The notes under the pieces are model-generated. The model did not search any database and was not told the DNA's origin. It saw nothing but the letters and a program-made list of their open reading frames with translations. A program made the translations under genes and the position numbers. A stretch of DNA of 64,000 bases from JAGPCH01 sp039810605 (GTDB lineage: Bacteria; Bacteroidota; Ignavibacteria; Tepidaquicellales; Tepidaquicellaceae), in the NCBI GenBank assembly GCA_039810605.1, contig JBDHXH010000002.1, positions 1 to 64,000 on the forward strand. The letters run 5' to 3'. Shown one piece after another: positions 34,796-42,748 of this stretch (within the stretch, counting starts at the first letter, position 1; every line of letters starts with the position of its first letter).

Positions 34796-35928
34796 TTGAC
34801 GTGCGAAAATTTTATGAGCAGCTTAGGAAGAATGGAATTTCATTTTTCACCGGTGTTCCCGATTCTCTGCTCAAAGATTTTTGCTTCTTTGTCAATGACA
34901 ACACCGGCAAGGAGAGTCATGTCATAGCTGCGAATGAAGGCAATGCAGTTGCGCTTGCGACAGGACATTATCTTGCAACGGGAAATCCGGCTTTGGTTTA
35001 TATGCAGAATTCAGGTTTTGGAAATGCTGTTAATCCATTGTTGTCTCTTGCCGACCCCGAAATTTATGCAATACCAATGTTGCTGCTGATCGGATGGAGA
35101 GGAGAGCCCGGTGTGAGTGACGAACCGCAGCATAGCAAACAAGGCAGAGTGCTTACCGGTATGCTCAATGCGATGGAAATACCTTTTTCACATTTGAGTG
35201 AAGTTGTGGAAAATTATCAGGATGTGATAGACGATGCATGCGCGCACATCCGTGAGAAGAAATGTCCTTATGCGATTGTTGTATCGCGGGGAACATTCGA
35301 CAAGTTTGCTTCACAGCGCAAAAGTAGTAATAATTATGAAATGAGCAGAGCCGAAGCAATTGAAATTATTTTAAGAAATCTTCCGGAGGAAAGTATATTC
35401 GTTTCAACAACAGGAAAAATCTCGAGAGAAGTATATGACTTCAGGAAAAAAAATTCCCGGGATCATAGCCGCGATTTTCTTACGGTTGGATCAATGGGAC
35501 ATTGCTCGCAGATTGCAATGGGGATCGCAATGAACCGGGATGACAAGAATGTATTCGTGCTTGATGGCGACGGAGCTGTCATTATGCACATGGGAGCGCT
35601 TGCGATATCGGGATCTTCGGGACTCAAGAATTTCAAGCACATAGTTCTTAATAACGGAGCGCATGAATCAGTTGGCGGACAGCCGACCGCAGCATTTCAG
35701 GTTGACTTCACTGAAATTGCAAAAGCATGTGGCTATAAAATTTCGGATAAAGTTGTGAGCAGCAATGAACTGGGAAAAGCCTTGAAGCTCTTTGAGAAAA
35801 TTGAAGGTCCCGCTTTTCTGGAAATAAGAATCAGCGACAAGCCTGAAAGAGAACCAGGAAGACCCGACACATCTCCGATAGAGAACAAAGAAGCATTCAT
35901 GAATGCGTTAAACAGTAACAAGATTTAA
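34792..35928 (+). CDS. Phosphonopyruvate decarboxylase
   Basis: ThDP-dependent enzyme, 378 aa, which drives the unfavourable PEP mutase reaction by decarboxylating phosphonopyruvate to phosphonoacetaldehyde. It opens RKFYEQLRKNGISFFTGVPD, SLLKDFC follows, ANEGNAVALA carries the ThDP-activating glutamate, and FVLDGDGAVIMHMGALA is the ThDP/Mg motif. NNGAHESVGGQPT near the C-terminus is typical of phosphonopyruvate decarboxylases (Fom2/Ppd). It overlaps the mutase gene by 4 nt, so the two steps are translationally coupled. Confidence 0.95.
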   Translation: MIDVRKFYEQLRKNGISFFTGVPDSLLKDFCFFVNDNTGKESHVIAANEGNAVALATGHYLATGNPALVYMQNSGFGNAVNPLLSLADPEIYAIPMLLLIGWRGEPGVSDEPQHSKQGRVLTGMLNAMEIPFSHLSEVVENYQDVIDDACAHIREKKCPYAIVVSRGTFDKFASQRKSSNNYEMSRAEAIEIILRNLPEESIFVSTTGKISREVYDFRKKNSRDHSRDFLTVGSMGHCSQIAMGIAMNRDDKNVFVLDGDGAVIMHMGALAISGSSGLKNFKHIVLNNGAHESVGGQPTAAFQVDFTEIAKACGYKISDKVVSSNELGKALKLFEKIEGPAFLEIRISDKPEREPGRPDTSPIENKEAFMNALNSNKI

Positions 35929-35934
35929 CGGCAC

Positions 35935-37068
35935 GTGCAAAGAGAAATCTTCGGAATAGATGCAATCGGAAGTTTGATTGAAATTCTGAAAGAGTATGAT
36001 GTAAAAAAGGTATTCATTGTTCATGGAAAAAATTCATACCGCGCATCAGGCGCCGAAAAAGAAATTGAAGACATTCTGAAAAATTTTGAGGTTAGAAGAT
36101 TTTTTGAGAAGGAAGAAATTCCGAGTTACGAAGTCATCCTGAAGGGAATATCTGCTGTTAAAGACTGGAGTTATGACGTTGTTATTGCTGTAGGCGGAGG
36201 CGGTGTGATGGATGTTGCAAAATGCATAAATATTTTGAATGCGAATGAAGGCAATGCAGAGGATTTTATAAGGGGGAAGAATACAATATCAAAAAAAGGA
36301 AAGCCGCTGATTGCAATTCCGACAACTTCAGGTTCCGGCAGCGAGGCAACTCATTTTGCCGTTACATATATCTTTAAAGAAAAATATTCGCTTGCACATA
36401 AATATATACTGCCGGACATATCAATAGTTGATCCGCAATTTACATTCAATCTTAGCAGGGATGTAACAGCATCTTCGGGAATAGATGCTTTAGCGCAGGC
36501 AATAGAGTCATACTGGAGCGTGAATTCAAATGCCGAATCGCTGAAGCTTGCAAATGAATCCATTAAGCTTATTCTTGAGAATCTTGAAGGAGCCGTCAAC
36601 AATCCTTCGGAGGAGAATCGCATTAACATGTCGCGTGCCGCTCATCTTGCGGGAAAGGCGATAAACATAACGAAGACAACAGCTCCGCACGCGCTTTCAT
36701 ATTCGATGACTTCTCATTTCAATATTAGTCACGGACAAGCAGTTGCAATTTCTCTCGGCGAATTCCTGATATATAATTCTGAAGTATCAAAGTCCGATAT
36801 TCAAGGCAGCAGGAGTATCGAAGAGACGAAAGAAAATTTTGGAAATTTGATAAAGATACTTGGATGCAGAGATGCGGAAGAAGCCGGAGATAAAATTTCA
36901 CGGCTGATGAAAAGCATCGGACTGAAAACGCGCCTTCATGAATTGGGAATTGAGGGAGAAGAGAAACTGAATTTAATTGCAGACAAAATAAATCTTGAGA
37001 GGCTCCGGAATAATCCCAGAAAACTGACAAAAGAAAATCTCAAGCAAATCATACGGACAATCTCATAA
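35935..37068 (+). CDS. Phosphonoacetaldehyde reductase (hydroxyethylphosphonate dehydrogenase)
   Basis: 377 aa, iron-type alcohol dehydrogenase fold, reducing phosphonoacetaldehyde to 2-hydroxyethylphosphonate. AVGGGGVMDVAKCI is the NAD(P) motif and TTSGSGSEAT the next. Of the usual four metal ligands, the aspartate (IDALAQAIE) and last histidine (NISHGQA) are present, while the two middle histidines are Gln and Tyr (HALSYSM). The TKTTAPHALSY stretch is what I recall for the FomC/PhpC branch, so the changes probably mark the subfamily rather than damage. Starts at GTG 35935, 6 bp after its neighbour. An aminotransferase making 2-aminoethylphosphonate is not adjacent. Confidence 0.9.
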   Translation: MQREIFGIDAIGSLIEILKEYDVKKVFIVHGKNSYRASGAEKEIEDILKNFEVRRFFEKEEIPSYEVILKGISAVKDWSYDVVIAVGGGGVMDVAKCINILNANEGNAEDFIRGKNTISKKGKPLIAIPTTSGSGSEATHFAVTYIFKEKYSLAHKYILPDISIVDPQFTFNLSRDVTASSGIDALAQAIESYWSVNSNAESLKLANESIKLILENLEGAVNNPSEENRINMSRAAHLAGKAINITKTTAPHALSYSMTSHFNISHGQAVAISLGEFLIYNSEVSKSDIQGSRSIEETKENFGNLIKILGCRDAEEAGDKISRLMKSIGLKTRLHELGIEGEEKLNLIADKINLERLRNNPRKLTKENLKQIIRTIS

Positions 37069-37069
37069 A

Positions 37070-38269
37070 TTGAAATCAACTGCTTCTTCAAAGCTAAAGG
37101 TTACACTTATGAAAAAGAAGATGCAGATTGATAAACTGCGCGGTAAGAAAATAATCATACTGGATATAGAAGAACTTGCATTCATACCATACATACTTCC
37201 GATTTACGAAAGCCTGAAAAGTAAGACGACTGATATTTCATACTACATAGGAACATATTATCAAAATGCTGATGAGCTTAAGGTATTTGACATTCCTGCA
37301 CGAAGACAATTCAGTCCCATGCTAAGTAAGAATTTTAATGAAGCCGATATTTTCCTGTCGCCTCATATCTATGGAGCAGGCAATCCTGATTCTGTGAGGA
37401 TTCACATTAATCACAATCAGCCTGTTAAGTACGAAGCATATCAGAAAGAGAATTTCATAAATTTTGACGTCCACTTTCTTACAAGTCCGCTTCACAGAGA
37501 GCAGACGGAAAATATCATAAAGATGTATGATCTTGGTATGAGCGGAATCAAATTGTATGACATCGGTTATGCAAAGTCGGATAAACTTTTGCAAGGGATG
37601 TACAAGAGAGAAGATGTGCTTAACAAACTTGGGCTCAATGCTGAACACAAAACAATTTTGTATGCGCCGTCGTGGGACGAAGGTCTTTCATTGCGGACGA
37701 TGGGCGAAAAAGTTATTGAAAACATACTTCGCACCGGCTCGATTAATTTAATCGTCAAACTTCATCCGATAAGTTATTGTCCTCCGGATGGTCCGAATTA
37801 TGAATTTTATACAGGCGGAATTGACTGGGTCAAAAAGCTTGAGAAGTTTGAAGCACACAAAAATTTCCGGCACATTAAATCCGGTGAAACAGATCCGCTG
37901 CTTGCTGCTGCTGATTTGCTGATTACGGACGTAAGCAGTGTAGCGCTTGAATTTATTGTGCTTGACAAGCCTGTGCTTTACATAGAATGTCCTGAATTTT
38001 ATGAAAGAACTTTGAAGAAGGTTTATTCAAACTTCGGGAATACGACAGAGGAATTTGTGAAGAATGATCCCAAAGCCAACGCAGGCAGGCACGTAGGCGA
38101 AGTTGTTTATGACATCGCGAAGCTTCCCGAAATGATAAATCAGACTTTACTCAATCCGGAAAAACTTTCTGACAAGCGAAGAGAATTTGCTAAGCGGCTT
38201 ACCTACAATCCCGGGAACGCAGCGGATGCTGCAGCAGAAAAGATAGTTGAAATTTTAAAACACGTCTGA
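37070..38269 (+). CDS. TagB/TagF-like CDP-alcohol phosphotransferase
   Basis: 399 aa, GT-B fold of the CDP-glycerol glycerophosphotransferase family. Motifs: ILYAPSWDEG, LIVKLHPISY, and ADLLITDVSSVALEFIVLDK, where the two aspartate/serine elements bind the CDP pyrophosphate. Such enzymes move a phospho-alcohol from a CDP- or CMP-linked donor to a glycan or lipid. No CDP-glycerol synthase is in the window, but the CMP-phosphonate enzyme is three genes upstream, so hydroxyethylphosphonate is the likely cargo. TTG start at 37070, one base after the reductase's stop. Family strong, donor inferred. Confidence 0.82.
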   Translation: MKSTASSKLKVTLMKKKMQIDKLRGKKIIILDIEELAFIPYILPIYESLKSKTTDISYYIGTYYQNADELKVFDIPARRQFSPMLSKNFNEADIFLSPHIYGAGNPDSVRIHINHNQPVKYEAYQKENFINFDVHFLTSPLHREQTENIIKMYDLGMSGIKLYDIGYAKSDKLLQGMYKREDVLNKLGLNAEHKTILYAPSWDEGLSLRTMGEKVIENILRTGSINLIVKLHPISYCPPDGPNYEFYTGGIDWVKKLEKFEAHKNFRHIKSGETDPLLAAADLLITDVSSVALEFIVLDKPVLYIECPEFYERTLKKVYSNFGNTTEEFVKNDPKANAGRHVGEVVYDIAKLPEMINQTLLNPEKLSDKRREFAKRLTYNPGNAADAAAEKIVEILKHV

Positions 38270-38276
38270 CCGTCAA

Positions 38277-39077
38277 ATGATAACCGAAGAAGAAATCGTT
38301 GCAGAGGAACTTTCAACATCATGGAAAGAGAGCGGCATTGCCGATGGTGATACAGTTCTTGTTCATAGTTCACTTTCCAAATTCATCAGAAAGCATAAGT
38401 CCGCAGGAATCAATCTGACTCCGCAAATAATTCTTGAATCATTCATGAATGCAGTTGGTGAAAAGGGCACGTTGATTTTTCCGACATACAACTTTGAGTT
38501 TACTAAAGGAAAGACATTTGACATCAGGAATTCAAAATCCGAGACGGGCGCGCTTACCGAAGCTGCAAGGCTTCATCCTGAATCAGTAAGAACAGGGCAT
38601 CCCTTGTTTTCATTTGCGGTGATTGGTTTTCACAAATCGAGATTCAGCAACTTGTATAATTTCAGCGCATTCGGAAATGATTCGCCGTTTGCGATTCTGC
38701 TTGAGCTCGGAGGAAAGATTGCGGCGCTTGATGTTGCGGGTGAATTTTGTATGACCTTTTATCATCATGCAGAAGAAATGGAACTGGCTCCGAATCGTTA
38801 TCATAAGATTTTCAGAGGACCATATATTGATTATGATGGAAATGAAAGCATCCGCGAGTTCAATCTTTATGCGAGGAATCTTGAGATGGGTGTTGAAACA
38901 GATGTTAAGCCGATGGAAGAATATCTCTGGTCAAAGGGACTGTATAATGGTTTTCGCCCGGGAGAGGGAAGTTGTCTTCATGTGATTGATGCAAGGACTG
39001 TTTACGATGAAGCTGTTAAATTAATTCGAGATGGAAAATCTCTTGGAATGTTGTACAAAATCAATAAGAAGGATTGA
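38277..39077 (+). CDS. AAC(3)-family N-acetyltransferase
   Basis: 266 aa of the aminoglycoside 3-N-acetyltransferase fold. VLVHSSLSKF near residue 28, GTLIFPTYNFEF near 65, TGHPLFSFAVIG near 110 and FYHHAEEMELAPNRYHK with the catalytic His/Glu region near 160. Members in surface-sugar loci and phosphonate clusters acylate amino sugars or amino-phosphonates rather than antibiotics. It overlaps the DUF4910 gene (TTGA), forming a coupled pair. The acceptor is unknown; resistance is unlikely given the context. Confidence 0.82.
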   Translation: MITEEEIVAEELSTSWKESGIADGDTVLVHSSLSKFIRKHKSAGINLTPQIILESFMNAVGEKGTLIFPTYNFEFTKGKTFDIRNSKSETGALTEAARLHPESVRTGHPLFSFAVIGFHKSRFSNLYNFSAFGNDSPFAILLELGGKIAALDVAGEFCMTFYHHAEEMELAPNRYHKIFRGPYIDYDGNESIREFNLYARNLEMGVETDVKPMEEYLWSKGLYNGFRPGEGSCLHVIDARTVYDEAVKLIRDGKSLGMLYKINKKD

Positions 39078-40351
39078 AGGAAGTTCTCGAAAAATATTTT
39101 GACAGACTTTGGCCGATTAACAGAAGTCTGACCGGAGACGGAAACAGAGAGTCATTGAGCATACTCTCCGAAATTGCCGGCATAAAGCAGCATGAAGTTC
39201 CATCCGGCACAAAATGTTTCGACTGGGTAATACCTCCGGAATGGAATGTGAAGGACGCGTATGTTAAAGGACCAGACGGGAAGAAACTGATTGACTTCAA
39301 GAGAAACAATCTGTATTTGCTCGGATATTCCGAAAGCTGCAATAAAAAGATGAGCCTTGATGAGTTGAAAAAAAATCTGCATACAATCAGGGAGCAACCG
39401 GATGTAATCCCGTATCTGACATCATATTATGAAAGAAGGTGGGGATTCTGTCTCGCGCACAATGTAATGGAAAGATTTCCCGAAGGTGAATATGAAGTAA
39501 TGATTGACAGCGAGCTTGACGAAAAGGGATCAATGACTTATGGAGAAGCCTTCATTGAAGGAAGCAGCAAGAAAGAAATTTTGTTTTCCACATACATCTG
39601 TCATCCTTCAATGGCAAACAATGAATTGTCAGGACCATTGATCACATCAATGATTTACCGTGAGCTTATGAAGAAAAAAAATCACAGATATTCGTACAGA
39701 TTTCTTTTTCTCCCCGAGACTATAGGCAGCATTTATTATTTGTCGGTAAATGGCGAGAGGCTGAAAGAAAATTTATCTGCAGGATTTGTGGTTACTTGCG
39801 CCGGTGATCCCGGAAAATTTACTTACAAAAGAAGCAGGAGCGGAAACACTCTTGCAGACCGCGCTGCAGAACTTGTTCTGATGCAATCGGGAGAAGATTA
39901 CGTTGTTGAAGATTTTTTTCCAACAGGAAGTGATGAGAGACAGTACTGCTCGCCCGGATTTAATTTGCCAGTTGGTTCATTGATGAGAACGAGATACGGG
40001 AAATATAAGGAGTACCATACATCAGCCGATAATAGGGATTTCATTTCCTTTGATGCAATGGAAGAGACGGTAAAAAAATACATTGAGATCACCGGGATGA
40101 TAGAGAATAACTTCACATATAAAAACAAATTCCCGCGATGTGAGCCCAACCTTGGGAAGAGAGGTTTATATCCCACAATAGGATCGGAGAAAAAGACGGG
40201 AGATTCGATTGCAGCCATGATGTGGCTTCTGAATTTATCTGACGGCGATAATGACATGATCAGCATCTCGCAAAGGAGCGGCATAAAATTCTCCGAACTC
40301 GACGAATGCGCAAAGAGACTCATTGAAAAAAATTTAATTGAATTGAAATAA
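39074..40351 (+). CDS. DUF4910 aminopeptidase-like protein
   Basis: 425 aa. The N-terminal FDRLWPINRSLTGDGNR is the family opening. YICHPSMANNELSGP, FLPETIGSIYYL, GSDERQYCSPG and EYHTSADN are spread as in M28-like zinc aminopeptidases, giving His, Asn, Glu, Asp and His as candidate metal ligands; the M28 Asp is Asn here, which I recall as usual in this family. A winged-helix-like C-terminus (~360-425) follows. It is coupled to the AAC(3)-like gene and starts at TTG 39074 with GAAGGA upstream. Family members cluster with polysaccharide genes; the substrate is unknown. Confidence 0.8.
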   Translation: MKEVLEKYFDRLWPINRSLTGDGNRESLSILSEIAGIKQHEVPSGTKCFDWVIPPEWNVKDAYVKGPDGKKLIDFKRNNLYLLGYSESCNKKMSLDELKKNLHTIREQPDVIPYLTSYYERRWGFCLAHNVMERFPEGEYEVMIDSELDEKGSMTYGEAFIEGSSKKEILFSTYICHPSMANNELSGPLITSMIYRELMKKKNHRYSYRFLFLPETIGSIYYLSVNGERLKENLSAGFVVTCAGDPGKFTYKRSRSGNTLADRAAELVLMQSGEDYVVEDFFPTGSDERQYCSPGFNLPVGSLMRTRYGKYKEYHTSADNRDFISFDAMEETVKKYIEITGMIENNFTYKNKFPRCEPNLGKRGLYPTIGSEKKTGDSIAAMMWLLNLSDGDNDMISISQRSGIKFSELDECAKRLIEKNLIELK

Positions 40352-40371
40352 AGTCCTGATACAGGTTTAGC

Positions 40372-41343
40372 ATGCAGAAATATATAATCACAGGCTTCTC
40401 CGGATTTGTAAGCAAACATTTTCTGGATTATCTGAACGGGAGCATGATTCATTCAAGCATCCTCGGGATTGATATTCAATGTCCGTCATTTGAATTAAAT
40501 GAATATCCGTATCTCAATATCCGGTTTGAGAGAACAGATCTAAAAGATAAGGACAGGCTCGGAAAACTAATTTATGATTTTAAGCCTGATTATATTTTGC
40601 ACCTTGCCTCATATAGCAGTGTTGTCGGAAGCTGGAAGAGTCCTAATTACAGCTTTCAGAACAACGTCAACATATTTCTGAATCTGCTTGAAGGCTTAAG
40701 GATGGTTGGGACAAACTGCAGAATAATTTCCGTGGGCTCTTCCGAAGAATACGGAATAGTCAACATTGAAGATCTGCCCCTGAAGGAAGATCAGAAGCTA
40801 AATCCTTCGAGTCCATTCGGAATCGCGAGGTTCTCACAGGAGATGATTGCAAAGTTGTATGCCGACGTTTACGGACTAAACATCGTAATGACGAGGTCAT
40901 TCAATCATTTAGGACCGGGACAGGATCATAACTTTGCGGTATCGTCGTTTGCAAAACAGTTGGTAGAGATTAAGAGGAAAAACATTGATGAATTTGTTGT
41001 CGCGGGCGATGTATCCATTGTGAGGGATTTCATTGACGTCCGGGATGTCGCACATGCGTATCATCTGCTTTTATTGAGAGGAAGGAAAGGAGAGATATAT
41101 AATGTATGCAGCGGATTCGGGATATCGCTTAATAACATTATTCAGATGATGTGTGAAATTCTCGGAATGAAAATTTCCATTAAAGAAAACATGAAACTCA
41201 AAAGACCTAAGGACAATCCCGTCATTATCGGTTCAAATGAGAAACTCAAGAGCGAAACGAAATGGATCAATGAAATTCCACTTGAAGTCAGTCTGCGCGA
41301 AATGCTAAGCTACTATATGGAAAAGGAAAAAATATTTGTTTGA
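40372..41343 (+). CDS. Rmd-like NAD-dependent epimerase/reductase with altered catalytic pair
   Basis: 323-aa extended SDR. ITGFSGFVSKHFLDY binds the cofactor, SVGSSEEYG carries the catalytic Ser, and RSFNHLGPGQDHNFAVSSFA matches the GDP-6-deoxy-4-keto-mannose reductase (Rmd) group. The YxxxK motif is replaced: Phe149 and Arg153 in SPFGIARFSQE. Arg for Lys occurs in related proteins, but loss of the Tyr hydroxyl should impair normal proton transfer. It may be inactive, act by another route, or only bind a sugar nucleotide. Followed by a second Wzt and later by a perosamine-synthetase-like gene. Confidence 0.78.
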   Translation: MQKYIITGFSGFVSKHFLDYLNGSMIHSSILGIDIQCPSFELNEYPYLNIRFERTDLKDKDRLGKLIYDFKPDYILHLASYSSVVGSWKSPNYSFQNNVNIFLNLLEGLRMVGTNCRIISVGSSEEYGIVNIEDLPLKEDQKLNPSSPFGIARFSQEMIAKLYADVYGLNIVMTRSFNHLGPGQDHNFAVSSFAKQLVEIKRKNIDEFVVAGDVSIVRDFIDVRDVAHAYHLLLLRGRKGEIYNVCSGFGISLNNIIQMMCEILGMKISIKENMKLKRPKDNPVIIGSNEKLKSETKWINEIPLEVSLREMLSYYMEKEKIFV

Positions 41344-41418
41344 AATTGATTTATCAAATCGAAAAAACTTTTGTCAGGAACGGAAATTTCGTCAACAATA
41401 TGAATGCATTATGTTAAT

Positions 41419-42705
41419 ATGAGCACAGTAATTGAAGTTGAAAATCTTTCGAAGCTTTACAGACTGGGAATAATCTCGACGAGGACAATTGCGCAGGATG
41501 TAAACAGATTTGTTGCAAAGATACTCAAAAAAGAAAACCCGGATTTCAGAATCGGAGAATTAAACAACAGGCAATTGAACGGGAGCAGTCAGTTTGTCTG
41601 GGCGCTTAATGACATTTCATTTCAGGTAGAGCAGGGAGACGTGATGGCGATCATCGGAAAAAACGGCGCGGGGAAATCAACACTGCTGAAAATCTTATCG
41701 AGAGTAACAACGCCTTCAAAAGGGAAGGTTAGATTAAAAGGAAGAGTAGCGAGCCTCCTCGAAGTCGGAACTGGATTTCACCCTGAACTTACGGGAAGGG
41801 AAAATATTTTTCTTAACGGTTCGATACTGGGAATGACAAAGAATGAGATCAGGCAGAAGTTTGATAACATAGTTGAGTTTTCGGGAATTGGAAATTACAT
41901 AGACACTCCCGTCAAGCGATACTCCTCGGGAATGCACGTCAGGCTTGCGTTTGCCGTCGCGGCTCATCTCGATCCGGAAATATTGATTGTAGATGAGGTG
42001 CTTGCAGTCGGAGATGCGGAGTTTCAGAAAAAATGCATTGGTAAAATGCATGATGTCTCTGCAACCGAAGGGAGAACTGTCCTGTTCGTCAGCCACAACA
42101 TGTCTGCAATAAAGAATCTCTGCACCAAAGGAATATTGCTTGAGTACGGGAGAAAAGTTTTTGACGGTAGCGCTGAAGATGCCATAAGGAAATATCTTTC
42201 TTCGACAGGAGCAGGAGGAAACAACCTTGCAGAACGATCTGACAGAACGGGAAGCGGCGGGTTGAAATTTACAGAGTTGAACTTGAGAAATCAAAAGGAT
42301 GAAATTGTAACACAGGTTATTTCAGGAGAGCCGTTGAAGATTGAAATGAGTTATCTGTGCAATCAGAAGTTGAAAGGCAATGTCATTATATCGGTTGCAA
42401 TTCAAGACGGATACGGAAACAACAAAGCAATGTTTGTTACCGATGAAATGGGAATTAAATTTGAAAATATTCCGGAAGCAGGGAAAATCATTCTCGAGAT
42501 TCCGCAGATAATGCTAAGAGCGGATAATTACTTTATTCGACTGTTTGCAAGTTATAATACAACCGGGGCGAACGACATACTCGATTCAATAGAGAATGCA
42601 GGCGAACTAAGAGTTCTCCAGGGAGATTTCTGGAAGTCGGGAAAAACAAACAGGGAGGGAAGTTTCGGTTTGATGAACGGGAAATTCTTTCAGGCAAGTA
42701 TATGA
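41419..42705 (+). CDS. ABC polysaccharide exporter ATPase with Wzt C-terminal domain (copy 2)
   Basis: 428 aa from ATG 41419, chosen because it aligns with the start of copy 1 (MSxVIxVExLSKLYRLG); ATG 41404 is also in frame. Walker A Lys86 is in GKNGAGKSTLL, the signature is YSSGMHVRLAFAVA and Walker B ILIVDEVLAVGD. RVASLLEVGTGFHPELTGR is shared exactly with copy 1. Residues ~265-428 form a different Wzt_C-type domain. No second permease is found, so both ATPases may serve the permease at 14362, each choosing a different chain-end modification. Confidence 0.91.
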   Translation: MSTVIEVENLSKLYRLGIISTRTIAQDVNRFVAKILKKENPDFRIGELNNRQLNGSSQFVWALNDISFQVEQGDVMAIIGKNGAGKSTLLKILSRVTTPSKGKVRLKGRVASLLEVGTGFHPELTGRENIFLNGSILGMTKNEIRQKFDNIVEFSGIGNYIDTPVKRYSSGMHVRLAFAVAAHLDPEILIVDEVLAVGDAEFQKKCIGKMHDVSATEGRTVLFVSHNMSAIKNLCTKGILLEYGRKVFDGSAEDAIRKYLSSTGAGGNNLAERSDRTGSGGLKFTELNLRNQKDEIVTQVISGEPLKIEMSYLCNQKLKGNVIISVAIQDGYGNNKAMFVTDEMGIKFENIPEAGKIILEIPQIMLRADNYFIRLFASYNTTGANDILDSIENAGELRVLQGDFWKSGKTNREGSFGLMNGKFFQASI

Positions 42706-42748
42706 TGTGCATGCGGAAGCCGGTAAATATTTTCATCAGAGGTATCAG

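Noticed and set aside
35935..37068. Inactivated alcohol dehydrogenase because two metal-ligand histidines are Gln and Tyr
   Set aside because: As far as I recall, the TKTTAPHALSY form with these residues is normal for phosphonoacetaldehyde reductases, and the flanking pathway genes fit, so the enzyme is taken as functional.
37070..38269. Teichoic-acid polyglycerol-phosphate synthase
   Set aside because: No CDP-glycerol synthase or other teichoic-acid genes are present, the protein is short for TagF, and the neighbours make a phosphonate.
38277..39077. Aminoglycoside resistance gene
   Set aside because: The AAC(3) fold is real, but the gene is coupled to DUF4910 and embedded in a glycan operon, so a sugar or phosphonate acceptor is far more likely.
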